DNA of 64,000 nucleotides from the NCBI GenBank assembly GCA_965207915.1, contig OZ242304.1, forward strand, positions 2,046,001 to 2,110,000, in the 5' to 3' direction. Each line of letters begins with the position of its first letter. Within the stretch, counting starts at the first letter, position 1. The notes beneath the pieces were generated by a model, which was given only the letters and a program-made list of their open reading frames with translations, was not told the DNA's origin and did no database searches. Position numbers and translations under genes: made by a program. Positions 8,529-17,744 of this stretch are shown here, one piece after another. The DNA is from VXNJ01 sp009840625 (GTDB taxonomy: Bacteria; Chloroflexota; UBA11872; VXNJ01).

Positions 8529-10061
8529 CTAGTCGAGCATGTCAAGCCGTGGGAATAGCGGCCGACCCCCGGGAACCGGATTGCCGGGTGAAATCGTCGA
8601 CCAGCGCGCGGATTCGTCCCAGCTAACCTGCCCGGGACCGGGGCAGCCGAGTTGGGAGGATATGCGTTCCCCCACCCCAGGCATAGCGGGATAAACCAGG
8701 ACCGCAATCTGGCGCAGGCAGTCGGCCAGGTGATAGAGGATCGTGCCCACGCGCGCCCCGGCAGCGGGATCCCTGGCCAGTCTGAACGGTTGGGTCTGGT
8801 CGACATAGCGATTTGCGGCGGCGATGAACCGCCAGGCCGATTCGAGGGCCTCGGAAAACTCCCAGGCGGCGTAGTGCCGTTCGGCGTCCGACCACGCGGA
8901 CCTGGCCGCGGACTGCAGCTCGGCGTCTTCGTCGGCGGCTTCGCTCGGTGGCGGCAGCACCCCGTCGCAGTAGCGGGAGATCATCGCCACGCAGCGATTG
9001 AGCAGGTTGCCCAGGTCGTTGCCGAGATCGTGGTTGTAACGCGAGTGCAGGGTCTCACGACGGAAACTTCCGTCCAGCAGAAAACGCATCTCGCGCAGCA
9101 AGTAGTAGCGGAGCGGATCGACTCCGTAGTACTCGGTCACGTCGTAGGGGTCGATAACGTTGCCGCGCGATTTGCTCAACTTCTCGCCGGCCATGTCGAT
9201 GAACCCGTGGGAGACGATCTTGGCTGGGGGTTCCAGACCGCAGGACCAGAGCATGGCCGGCCAGTAGATGGCGTGAAAGCGCAGGATGTCCTTGCCGATG
9301 ACCTGGGCATCGCACGGCCACCAGCGCCGGAACGCTTCGTCGTCGCTGGTGAACCCGACGACGGTGGCGTAATTGATCAGCGCGTCAAACCAGACATAGA
9401 TAACGTGGTCGGGGTCGTCCGGGGTCGGAATGCCCCAGTCGGCGCGATGGCGTGAAACCGAAAAGTCCTTGAGCCCGCCCTCTATCAGGGCCAGCATTTC
9501 GTTGTAGCGTGAGCGCGGAATCACGAAATCGGGGTTGTCCAGGAAGTGCGTCCGCAATCGCTCCTGGTACCTGGTTAGGGCGAAGAAATAGTTTTCCTCG
9601 GCCAGCCATTCCGGCGCCCGCCGGTGGATCGGGCAAACGCCTTCGACCAGTTCGTCCTCGGCGTAATAGTTCTCGCACGAAAGACAGTACCAGCCTTCGT
9701 ACCGGTCGCTGTAGATGTCGCCGCGGGCCTGGGCGCGGCGGAAGAACTCCTGCGCGGCCTGGTGGTGACGCGGTTCGGTTGTGCGGATAAAGGCGCTGGC
9801 CGAAACGTCGAGGTGCTCCCACAGCGCGGCGAACCGGGGCGACATCGAGTCGATGAATTCGCGCGCGTCAAGGCCGGCCGCGGCCGCCGTGCGGGCAACG
9901 TTGAGGCTGTTCTCGTCCACCCCGGTGGAGAAGAACACGTCGAATCCCTTGAGGCGCTTGAACCGCGCCTGGCAGTCGGCGCCGATCTTTTCAAATGCGT
10001 GGCCAAGATGCGGGTTCCCGTTGGGGTAGTCGATCGCACAAGCTTGGTAGAAACTGGGCAT
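8529..10061 (-). CDS. metG: Methionyl-tRNA synthetase
   Basis: Charges tRNA-Met with methionine. The 510-residue class I synthetase has the HIGH box as HLGH (18-21), a zinc knuckle CLSC...CPIH in the connective peptide, FDALINY, and KLSKS in place of KMSKS (around residue 295). There is no C-terminal tRNA-binding (EMAP-like) domain, consistent with the short MetG type. It is the first gene of the minus-strand run that ends in murE. The divergent 140 bp to pepF must contain both promoters; no clear box stands out there. Confidence 0.95.
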   Translation of the reverse strand: MPSFYQACAIDYPNGNPHLGHAFEKIGADCQARFKRLKGFDVFFSTGVDENSLNVARTAAAAGLDAREFIDSMSPRFAALWEHLDVSASAFIRTTEPRHHQAAQEFFRRAQARGDIYSDRYEGWYCLSCENYYAEDELVEGVCPIHRRAPEWLAEENYFFALTRYQERLRTHFLDNPDFVIPRSRYNEMLALIEGGLKDFSVSRHRADWGIPTPDDPDHVIYVWFDALINYATVVGFTSDDEAFRRWWPCDAQVIGKDILRFHAIYWPAMLWSCGLEPPAKIVSHGFIDMAGEKLSKSRGNVIDPYDVTEYYGVDPLRYYLLREMRFLLDGSFRRETLHSRYNHDLGNDLGNLLNRCVAMISRYCDGVLPPPSEAADEDAELQSAARSAWSDAERHYAAWEFSEALESAWRFIAAANRYVDQTQPFRLARDPAAGARVGTILYHLADCLRQIAVLVYPAMPGVGERISSQLGCPGPGQVSWDESARWSTISPGNPVPGGRPLFPRLDMLD

Positions 10062-10201
10062 TGCACCGCCGGGACGGGGAAAAAGGGGCGCGCTCGCGGC
10101 AATTATCCCCGTGCGGGCGCAAAATCGACCGGGGCGGCCCCACCGCCCCGCCCCGGCAATGATTTCATCCAGCGAACGCTTACCCAGATTCGAGGCACCG
10201 C

Positions 10202-12013
10202 ATGTCCACGCCCGCCGCAGCCGCCGTCAGCAGTGCCGACGGCGTAGCCTGGGACCTCGCGGACCTTTACGCGGGCCCGGCGGACCCGCAGTTGGATGCC
10301 GACATCGCCCGCGCCGGCGAGCGCGCCGCGGAATTCCGAAACCGTTACGAGGGCCGAGTCGCCGAGCTAGACGCGGCGGCGATGCGGGACGCGCTCGCCG
10401 AGCTCGAAGATCTCAGCCAGTTGGCCGACCGTCCGTTGATCTTCGCCCACCTGCTGCACGCGGCCGATAGCTCCGATCCCGCAAACGGGGCGTTGGTCGC
10501 AAGGACGGCCGAGGCCAATTCGCAGGTCCGGGCGGGACTCCTATTCTTCGAACTCGAATGGCTCGCGCTGCCCGACGATCACACCGAACCCATAATCACC
10601 GACCCGGCCGCTGGCCGCTTCGCCCACTTTTTGCGCAAGGGTCTGGCTTTTCGCCCGCATGTCCTGGACCGTCCGGTCGAAGAAGCCCTAGAGCAGAAAT
10701 CGAACACCGGTTCGCGGGCGTTCAAGCGCCTATTTGACGAGATAACCAGCGGCCTGGAGTGCGACGTCGAACTGCCGTCGGGACCCCAGCGGCTCAATGA
10801 GTCGGCCACGCTCGCCCTGCTCCACGACCACGACCGCGAGGTGCGGCGCGCGGCCGCCCGGGCCTTGACCGTGACGCTGCGCTCCAATTCCAAGGTGCTC
10901 ACATACATATTCAATGTGTTGCTGCAAGATCACAACGTCGATGACCAGTTGCGTTCCCGGGGGCACGCGATGCAGGCGCGCAACCTGGCCAACGAGATAT
11001 CGCAGGAATCAGTCGACGCGTTGATTGACGCTTGCGCGGGCGCCAACGGGATGGTGCAGCGCTACTACCGACTAAAGACCCGGCTGCTGGGGCTTGAGAA
11101 GCTCTACGACTACGATCGCTATGCCCCGCTGGAGCAACAGGACGGGCGCTGGTCGTGGGACCGCTGCCGCCAGATGGTCACCGACAGCTACGCCGCCTTC
11201 GACCCCCGGGCGGGCGAGGTCGTCGAAATGTTCTTCGAGCATTCCTGGATCGATGCCGAGCTGCGCAACGGCAAGCGCGGCGGTGCGTTCTCGGCCGGCG
11301 GTCCGGCCGACGCGCATCCCTACATCCTTTGCAATTACACCGACCGCGCTCGCGACGTGATGACCGTGGCCCACGAACTCGGGCACGGGATTCACCAGTA
11401 CCTGGCCCGCGATGTGGGGTACCTGCAATCGCACACCCCGCTGACGATGGCCGAGACCGCCTCGGTGTTCGGGGAGATGATCGTCTTCTATCGCCTGCTG
11501 GAGGGCAGCCGCGACGCCGGCGAGCGGCTTTCGCTACTGGCGGGCAAGATCGAGGATTCCTTCGCCACCGTGTTTCGGCAGATCGTCCTGACCCAATTCG
11601 AACGCGCCGCCCACGCCGCCCGGCGCAGCGAGGGGGAACTCAGCACCGAACGCATTGGCGAACTGTGGATGGATGCGAATGCGCCGATGCACGGCGACGT
11701 GGTCGAACTCACCCCGGACTACGAGTCCTGGTGGAGCTACATCCCGCACTTCATCCACACCCCCTTCTATACCTATGCCTACAGCTTCGGCCACCTGCTC
11801 GTCCTGGCCCTGTACGCCACCTATCGCCGGCAGGGACCCGACTTTGTGCCCGGCTACCTGGAGATGTTGCGGCGGGGTGGCTCAGCCTCGCCGAGGGACC
11901 TGGTCGCACCCTTGGGCGTGGATCTCGACGACCCCAGGCTCTGGCAGCGCGGGCTGGCGCTCATCGGAGACATGATCGATGAAGCCGAGGCCCTGGCGGC
12001 CGGCCGCGACTAG
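10202..12013 (+). CDS. pepF: Oligoendopeptidase F-like M3 metallopeptidase
   Basis: An intracellular zinc peptidase that degrades oligopeptides. The 603-residue protein has the M3 zinc motif HELGH (391-395) in TVAHELGHGIHQYL, followed by MAETASVFGEM with the third zinc ligand, and the C-terminal IPHFIHTPFYTYAYSFG segment characteristic of PepF. No signal peptide is visible. It starts at ATG 10202 and lies 13 bp before murT, so it may be co-transcribed with the murT-gatD pair, although no functional link is obvious. Confidence 0.93.
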   Translation: MSTPAAAAVSSADGVAWDLADLYAGPADPQLDADIARAGERAAEFRNRYEGRVAELDAAAMRDALAELEDLSQLADRPLIFAHLLHAADSSDPANGALVARTAEANSQVRAGLLFFELEWLALPDDHTEPIITDPAAGRFAHFLRKGLAFRPHVLDRPVEEALEQKSNTGSRAFKRLFDEITSGLECDVELPSGPQRLNESATLALLHDHDREVRRAAARALTVTLRSNSKVLTYIFNVLLQDHNVDDQLRSRGHAMQARNLANEISQESVDALIDACAGANGMVQRYYRLKTRLLGLEKLYDYDRYAPLEQQDGRWSWDRCRQMVTDSYAAFDPRAGEVVEMFFEHSWIDAELRNGKRGGAFSAGGPADAHPYILCNYTDRARDVMTVAHELGHGIHQYLARDVGYLQSHTPLTMAETASVFGEMIVFYRLLEGSRDAGERLSLLAGKIEDSFATVFRQIVLTQFERAAHAARRSEGELSTERIGELWMDANAPMHGDVVELTPDYESWWSYIPHFIHTPFYTYAYSFGHLLVLALYATYRRQGPDFVPGYLEMLRRGGSASPRDLVAPLGVDLDDPRLWQRGLALIGDMIDEAEALAAGRD

Positions 12014-12026
12014 CGACGGGTCATAG

Positions 12027-13403
12027 GTGCCCGGTCCGCGCCGAATCGCCGCGGTCGCGGCGGCGCGCCTCAGTCGCGCGGCGGTGCGCGGAATCGCCCG
12101 GCGCGGCGGTTCTGCACTGCCGGGTCTGGTGGCCGCAACGATCGACCCCGACCTGCTCTACGCGCTAATCGGCGATCTCGGTGGCGGCACGGTCCTGGTT
12201 TCCGGGACCAACGGCAAGACCACGGTGACCGGGCTGGTGGCCGAAATCGCCAGGGCCAGCGATGATCCGGTGGTCAGCAACCCGTCGGGATCGAATCTGG
12301 CCCGCGGCCTGCTTTCGCACCTGCTGGAACGGGTCGACCTGCGCGGCCGGGCGCGCTGGCGCCGGGACTCGCTGGGGGTGCTCGAACTCGACGAAGCGCA
12401 GTTGATCGCCAGTCTGGTCCGGATCGGGCCGCGCGCGGTGGTACTAACGAACCTGTTCCGGGACCAGCTCGACCGCTATGGCGAACTGGACGCGTTGGGC
12501 CGCGGTTTCGCCGCCTCGCTGGCCGACTGCGAACCGCGCCCCGTGCTGGTTCTCAACCGGGACGATCCCGTCCTGGCCCACATAGCCGAGTCCTATCGGG
12601 GCCGGGTGGTTGGATTCGGTCTGGACGTTTCCGATTCGAGCGCCGAACCCGATGAATGGGCCGATTCGACGCTCTGCCCCGAGTGCCTTGGACCGCTGCA
12701 TTACTCGGGCGTGGCCTACTCGCACCTGGGCCGCTTCCAGTGCCCGGACTGCGGGTTTGCCCACCGCTCCCCGGAAATTAGCGGGAAGGTTCTTCGCGCC
12801 GATTTGTCGGGCATTTCGCTCGAATGCCGCGTCAACGGGGGGTCGGTGACCATTAACAGCTCCCTGCCCGGGACTTTTAATGCCTACAACCTGCTGGCCG
12901 GGTTGGCCGCCGCCCACGCCCTGGGATATCCGGTCGAAAGCTCGGCCGCCGTGATTGCCGCGGTCGGGCCGAGGTTCGGTCGGGCTGAACGGGTTGAATT
13001 GGACGGCGTCGAAGTCACCCTGCTGCTAATGAAGAATCCGACCGGCGCCAACGAGCTGGTCCGCACCTTGCCGAAAGAGAACTACGACCTGCTGTTGCTC
13101 TTGAACGATCGACCCGCCGACGGCGAGGACGTCTCCTGGATATGGGACGTCAACTTTTCCGAGATGGGACCGCGCCAGCTGGTAACCGGAGGTTCGCGAG
13201 CCGCCGACATGGCCCTGCGGCTCAAATACGCCGGACACCAAGCCGCCGCCGTTGCCGAGGGCCCGGTGGAAAACGCCTTGCGCGCGGCGTTGGAGCTTGG
13301 CGGGCAGCGGCTGCTGGTGTTATCTACTTACACCGCGATGCTCGAGTTGCGGCGTTGGCTCCTGCGTTCGGGAGCCGTCGACCAGCACTGGCAGGCGCGA
13401 TGA
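12027..13403 (+). CDS. murT: Lipid II isoglutaminyl synthase, MurT subunit
   Basis: MurT is the Mur-ligase-like ATP-binding subunit that, with GatD, converts D-glutamate of lipid II to D-isoglutamine. The 458-residue protein (GTG 12027) has the ATP loop VSGTNGKTTVTGL, NLFRDQLDRYGEL, and the family-specific zinc ribbon CPEC...CPDC between the central and C-terminal domains, which separates it from MurC-F. The stop overlaps the gatD start (ATGA), as in known murT-gatD operons. Presence of this pair implies an amidated peptidoglycan stem, usual in Gram-positive-type walls. Confidence 0.93.
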   Translation: MPGPRRIAAVAAARLSRAAVRGIARRGGSALPGLVAATIDPDLLYALIGDLGGGTVLVSGTNGKTTVTGLVAEIARASDDPVVSNPSGSNLARGLLSHLLERVDLRGRARWRRDSLGVLELDEAQLIASLVRIGPRAVVLTNLFRDQLDRYGELDALGRGFAASLADCEPRPVLVLNRDDPVLAHIAESYRGRVVGFGLDVSDSSAEPDEWADSTLCPECLGPLHYSGVAYSHLGRFQCPDCGFAHRSPEISGKVLRADLSGISLECRVNGGSVTINSSLPGTFNAYNLLAGLAAAHALGYPVESSAAVIAAVGPRFGRAERVELDGVEVTLLLMKNPTGANELVRTLPKENYDLLLLLNDRPADGEDVSWIWDVNFSEMGPRQLVTGGSRAADMALRLKYAGHQAAAVAEGPVENALRAALELGGQRLLVLSTYTAMLELRRWLLRSGAVDQHWQAR

Positions 13404-14140
13404 ACCTCAGAATCGGACACCTGCTCCCGGAGTTGATGAATATCTACGCCGACCGGGGCAACGTCGAGTGCCTTGTCCAGCGCTGTCGCTGGCGCGGATT
13501 TGACGCAGAGGTAGTTCCCTTGACTGCCGGATTGCCGTTCGGCCCAGAGGATGTCGACATAATCCTGGTCGGCGGGGGCCAGGACCGCCAGCAGGTACTG
13601 GCCAGCCAGGCCCTCAAGGCCTCGACCGGAACGGCGCTGCGAAGCTGCGTCGACGACGGCGTGGTGGTCCTGGCGGTTTGCGGTGGGTACCAATTGATGG
13701 GGCACAGTTACCGCGACGCAGGCGGAACGGTACTCGAAGGCATCGGTCTGCTTGACGTCGAGACTGTCCACCCCGGCGCCGAAGTGCCGCGCTGCATAGG
13801 TAACGCGGCGGCCCGCTGGCGGGAACAGATCCTGGTCGGGTTCGAAAACCACGGCGGCCGCACCTATCTTGGCGCCGGGCAAGCCCCCTTGGCCAAAGTC
13901 GAGTACGGGCACGGCAACAATTCCGGAGACGGAACCGAGGGTGCCCAAGCGGGAAACGTCTTTGGCACGTATCTGCACGGTTCGCTCTTGCCCAAAAACC
14001 CGGGATTTGCCGACTTTCTGCTGGCGCGGGCGCTGGACCGTCGCGGGCACCGGGAGGAATTGGCCCAACTGGACGATCGCCGGGAATGGGCCGCCCACGC
14101 CGCCGCCCGGGCGCTGACCGGATGGAGCGGTGGCAGATAG
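13400..14140 (+). CDS. gatD: Lipid II isoglutaminyl synthase, GatD glutaminase subunit
   Basis: Class I glutamine amidotransferase that supplies ammonia to MurT. ATG 13400-13402 overlaps the murT stop; the open frame upstream of it lies inside murT. The 246-residue protein has the nucleophile elbow LAVCGGYQ (C94), GFENHGGRTYLG, and the C-terminal FGTYLHGSLLPKNP with the catalytic His, matching GatD and related CobB/CobQ-type amidotransferases. Together with murT it forms a complete enzyme. Confidence 0.92.
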   Translation: MNLRIGHLLPELMNIYADRGNVECLVQRCRWRGFDAEVVPLTAGLPFGPEDVDIILVGGGQDRQQVLASQALKASTGTALRSCVDDGVVVLAVCGGYQLMGHSYRDAGGTVLEGIGLLDVETVHPGAEVPRCIGNAAARWREQILVGFENHGGRTYLGAGQAPLAKVEYGHGNNSGDGTEGAQAGNVFGTYLHGSLLPKNPGFADFLLARALDRRGHREELAQLDDRREWAAHAAARALTGWSGGR

Positions 14141-14233
14141 TCCGTCTTGGCGGGTCGCGCCGGCCGGTCAAAACGGGCACCCAATATAAAATCCGCTGGT
14201 TAACCCGCCCGCCCCCGGATTTGCCTACCACCA

Positions 14234-16009
14234 ATGGCGCCCCCCGATAGCGCCGGCGCCACCGGCGCTGTCAATGAAACCGGCCTGCGGGTAACGCTTC
14301 CCGGGCTCGATTACTACCGCGAGCAGATCGCCTGTCAGGCCGCCTGCCCGGTGGATACCGATGTGCGGGGAATGGTCACCGCGATCGCCCGCGGCGAGTA
14401 CCAGGCTGCATGGGACATGGCCCGACAGGTGAACCCGTTCGCCGCCGTCTGTGGCAGCGCCTGCTCCGCTCCATGCGAGACGGCTTGTCGGCGCGGGAGC
14501 ATCGATACTCCCGTCGCGATCGGTCCACTGCAGCGCTTTGCGGCCGAGGTTGCGGGGCCGACTGCGCGCCCCTTTGACCTGGCAGCGCCCGAACGGGCAC
14601 CGGAAAACTCCAGGACCGCATTTTCCGCCTTCGGGCTGTCGCAATATCGGCGCAACTTTGCCGACCAACGCCGGGCGGGGGCGCAAATCGCCGTCGTTGG
14701 GTCGGGCCCCGCCGGTCTGACCGCGGCGCATGACCTCGCCCTGCTCGGGCACGCGGTCGACGTTTTTGAGGCCACCGACCGCGCCGGTGGCATGATGTTG
14801 CGGGGAATACCGGAATTCGTTCTGCCGCGCGCGGTCATCGAAGCCGAAGTCGCGGCAATTCTGGAAATGCCCGGGGTTCAGGTCCAATTCGGGATGCGGC
14901 TAGGCGAAGGGCTGGATCTTGCCGAGTTGGCCGCAAATTACGACGCTGTGGTGCTGGCGCTGGGCGACCCCGGTCAGTGGTACCGCGGCACCGGTGGTCC
15001 GATCATCTCCGCACCCGAACTGGTCGAGCGACTGCGTGTCGGCCAGACCGCCGAAGTGGGCCGCCGAGTCGTCATAGTCGGTGGTTGCAACCGATCCATT
15101 TACGCCGCCCGGGTCGCCGCTCGCATCCAGCGCATGGCGGGCAACCCAGTCGGCGTGACTATGGTCGCGCACCGCATCATCGGGTCGCTTGAAGCCGCCC
15201 GCGAGGCCCGGCGCGAAGGCGTCGAAATCATCAGCGGCCACCTCCCGGACGAGGTGTCCGAGGAGTCGGGCCAAGTGAGCGTCCCACTTGGGCCCGGGCG
15301 CGGTTCGCTATCGGCCGACCTGGTGGTCCTACCGATGGGCAACTCGCAATTGGAAGCACCAAAAACCCCCGAGCTGAGCCAGTTGCCCGATAACGTGATC
15401 GCCGCCCAGTCCCCGCACGCCGACGAGGGAGTGGTTTATGCGGTTGCCGCCGGCCATCGCGCCGCAGCCGACGTCGAAGCGCTGATCCAGGGGGAATCCC
15501 TGGGGGTGCGCCGCGACGGGCGGATGCACCCGGTCGAGCATTCCGATTTTTCGGTAACCGGCTCCCTGACCGCCCTCGCGCAGGAGTCGGAGATTATTCC
15601 GCCGGCGCGGCGCGGGCCATTCGATGTCGTCGACATCGGATTCACCGCAACCGAAGCGCAGGCCGAAGCCTGCCGCTGCCTCAAGTGCAACGTGAACACG
15701 GTGTTCGAAAGCCCGCGTTGTATCACCTGCGGGGACTGCGTGGACGTTTGTCCGCCCGGTTGCCTGCTGCTGACCCGACCTGAAGACGCCAGCGGCGCGG
15801 GGCTGGATTCGCTGCTTGCCCAGGAATTCGGAGCAGGCCTCGACTTCCAGCGCAACTCCGAAGCGGCCAGCGAGGCGACATTGATTCTCAAGGACGATTC
15901 AAAGTGCGCGAATTGCGGACTTTGCGTTCAGATATGTCCGACCGACGTAATTTCGTTTGAATGGTTCGCCTTTTCAGAAGAGCTTGACTTGATCAAGGTG
16001 CCAGCCTGA
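14234..16009 (+). CDS. GltD/NfnB-like FAD oxidoreductase fused to a 2[4Fe-4S] ferredoxin domain
   Basis: A 591-residue flavoprotein of the glutamate synthase small-subunit family. The N-terminal Fe-S domain has cysteines at 34, 38, 73, 77, 81 and 85. The FAD Rossmann motif is VVGSGPAGL (155-163), then GGMMLRGIPEFVLP. The second, NAD(P)H-binding Rossmann motif reads GGCNRS (283-288) where relatives have GGGNxA, so pyridine-nucleotide binding may be altered. The C-terminus adds two CxxCxxCxxxC clusters (C496-C506 and C558-C568), a ferredoxin module normally on a separate protein. It heads the bc-type operon, 148 bp before cytochrome b. Likely role: passing electrons between NAD(P)H or ferredoxin and the quinone/bc module; partners and direction are inference. 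Confidence 0.85.
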   Translation: MAPPDSAGATGAVNETGLRVTLPGLDYYREQIACQAACPVDTDVRGMVTAIARGEYQAAWDMARQVNPFAAVCGSACSAPCETACRRGSIDTPVAIGPLQRFAAEVAGPTARPFDLAAPERAPENSRTAFSAFGLSQYRRNFADQRRAGAQIAVVGSGPAGLTAAHDLALLGHAVDVFEATDRAGGMMLRGIPEFVLPRAVIEAEVAAILEMPGVQVQFGMRLGEGLDLAELAANYDAVVLALGDPGQWYRGTGGPIISAPELVERLRVGQTAEVGRRVVIVGGCNRSIYAARVAARIQRMAGNPVGVTMVAHRIIGSLEAAREARREGVEIISGHLPDEVSEESGQVSVPLGPGRGSLSADLVVLPMGNSQLEAPKTPELSQLPDNVIAAQSPHADEGVVYAVAAGHRAAADVEALIQGESLGVRRDGRMHPVEHSDFSVTGSLTALAQESEIIPPARRGPFDVVDIGFTATEAQAEACRCLKCNVNTVFESPRCITCGDCVDVCPPGCLLLTRPEDASGAGLDSLLAQEFGAGLDFQRNSEAASEATLILKDDSKCANCGLCVQICPTDVISFEWFAFSEELDLIKVPA

Positions 16010-16157
16010 TGCGCGGCCGGCCCGCCGGCGCATTCGCCCTGTCCCGCTTTGGGAAAATGGGTGCGGTCCAGGCGGGCCTTGCAGCTTGCCGGAACCTGCG
16101 ATTTTGCGAGCGCGATTGGAGCAATTCGCGCCGATGCAATCAGAAGGAGTCGTCGGC

Positions 16158-16835
16158 GTGAATCTGCGGCCCGAACCCAAGAACGGCTACACCGATCGCT
16201 CGCGGGCGGTTGCGCAGAACTTCTTTCTCGCGTTTCACCCGGTGCAGGTGAATTCGACGAACCTGCGCCCGACATATTCATTCGGCTTCGGGTTGCTCGG
16301 CCTCTACAGCCTCCTGATCATGTTCGTCAGCGGATTGCTGCTGATGTTCCATTACGTACCCGAAATCAATAGCGCTTATGCCTCGATGGTGCGCCTGGAG
16401 ACGGACGTGTTTTTGGGCGGCCTCATCAAAAACTTGCACGTAGTTTCCGGGCACGCTCTGGTCGCGTTTGCGGCCTTGCATTTGGTGCGAGTGTTTTTCA
16501 CTGGGGCCTACGCCGGCCGCGCCGCCAATTGGATTCTTTCGGTGGCAATGCTGCTCGGGGCGGTACTTACCGTACTGACTGGGTACGTATTGCCGTGGGA
16601 TCAATCCGCTTACTGGATCACGGCCGGGGGTGGTGAAATCCTTGCCGAAGGACCAATCTTTGGCGAGTGGATCAGACTGCTGGCATTCGGGTCCGAGGAT
16701 GTGAGCCAGGCCACGTTGACGCGTTTCTACACCTTGCATTTCATCGTCGGCCCCTTGGCGCTTATGGCGCTGGCCGGCTGGCACGTTTTCCTGCTTCGCC
16801 GCGGCGGTCCGGCCGCAACCGAATGGGGGCCTTGA
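16158..16835 (+). CDS. Cytochrome b6-type subunit (N-terminal half of cytochrome b)
   Basis: Four-helix di-heme membrane subunit of a quinol:cytochrome c/plastocyanin-type oxidoreductase. GTG 16158 is chosen because AAGGAG lies 8 bp upstream, giving 225 residues; the frame is open further upstream. Heme ligands are H94 and H108 (13 residues between) and H194 and H209 (14 between). The 14-residue spacing in the second pair is the b6-type pattern. GYVLPWDQSAYW is the conserved helix-C/cd segment of the Qo region. The C-terminal cytochrome b helices are encoded by the next gene, so cytochrome b is split as in b6f and Gram-positive b6c complexes. Confidence 0.92.
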   Translation: MNLRPEPKNGYTDRSRAVAQNFFLAFHPVQVNSTNLRPTYSFGFGLLGLYSLLIMFVSGLLLMFHYVPEINSAYASMVRLETDVFLGGLIKNLHVVSGHALVAFAALHLVRVFFTGAYAGRAANWILSVAMLLGAVLTVLTGYVLPWDQSAYWITAGGGEILAEGPIFGEWIRLLAFGSEDVSQATLTRFYTLHFIVGPLALMALAGWHVFLLRRGGPAATEWGP

Positions 16836-16857
16836 TGCCTGACGCTGGGTTAATGGC

Positions 16858-17694
16858 TTGAGTACTTCGCAGTTGGACTCCTCGGGTAAGACATACGGCC
16901 TGATGGGGCTCGCCCGCGGCCAGGTGCGGCCGGTTCGCGCCGCTCCCGGCAAACAGCTTGCCTGGCCCTCGGTGCTGCTGACCGAGTTGCTGTTGGGACT
17001 GGGCCTGCTGCTGGTGCTGTTGGTTGTTGCCGCCGCCATGTCGGCCAATCTCGGACCTCCGGCAAACGTTGCCGCCTCCGACAATCCGGCTCCGGTTCCA
17101 TGGTTTACGGCCTCGGTTGCCGAGTTAAACCTCCGCTACGATCCCATCATCGGCGGAATTATCATCCCCAGCCTTTGGGTTCTCGGCTTGCTGCTGGTGC
17201 CGCTCACCGCGTCGAACCCGATCGCCCCGGGAACCTGGTTCGGGGGTCGGTCGCTTGGGTTTGCACTGGCCGGCGCGGCATTTTTCGGAATCGTCTGGAT
17301 CCTCTATGTCGCGTTCGACCCCGATGGTCGACTTTTCCATGAAATCAACTCGGCGCTGGAGCTGACCAAGCTATCCGGCGGTGAATCGCCCGGCTGGTGG
17401 CCGACCGGGATTCTCTTCTTCGGTTTCTTGGATCTGTCCGACCTGTCGGCCCTGGTCTGGACCGGGCTCTTGCCCTTGCTCGTTTGGATCGTGCTAAGCG
17501 GGGCCGCCCTGTTGGTGGGGCGATTGGCGATGGGTGCCGACCGCCGGGAAATGACCGTGTTCCTGTTCACCGGAGTCTGGGTATCGATCGTGCTGCTGAC
17601 ATTCATCTATGGGGCGATGCGCGGCCCGGATCTTGCGCTGTACGCGCCCTGGAACGTACCGGCTCCGATTCCCGCCGCCTTTGGCGCCGGATGA
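16858..17694 (+). CDS. Subunit IV-like C-terminal half of cytochrome b
   Basis: Companion of the b6 subunit, forming the rest of the quinol-oxidation site. The 278-residue protein (TTG 16858) is strongly hydrophobic. After a first helix (about residues 38-62) it has NPAPVPWFTASVAEL, the counterpart of the Qo motif, here VPWF rather than PEWY, followed by DPIIGGIIIPSLWVLGLLLVPL as in PetD. It has several more helices than the three of plant-type subunit IV, including pairs at about 125-145 and 180-235. VPWF is closest to the PPWF class, which established work links to menaquinone-using low-potential complexes. It has no heme motif. Confidence 0.82.
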   Translation: MSTSQLDSSGKTYGLMGLARGQVRPVRAAPGKQLAWPSVLLTELLLGLGLLLVLLVVAAAMSANLGPPANVAASDNPAPVPWFTASVAELNLRYDPIIGGIIIPSLWVLGLLLVPLTASNPIAPGTWFGGRSLGFALAGAAFFGIVWILYVAFDPDGRLFHEINSALELTKLSGGESPGWWPTGILFFGFLDLSDLSALVWTGLLPLLVWIVLSGAALLVGRLAMGADRREMTVFLFTGVWVSIVLLTFIYGAMRGPDLALYAPWNVPAPIPAAFGAG

Positions 17695-17744
17695 CCGGGC
17701 GCAGCCGCGCTTTTTGATCGCCCGCATTCCCGCGCCGTAGCGTA

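Noticed and set aside
14160..14200. TATAAA-like -10 box before the flavoprotein-ferredoxin gene
   Set aside because: TATAAA is present at 14185-14190 but no acceptable -35 lies at the right spacing, so I do not call a promoter.
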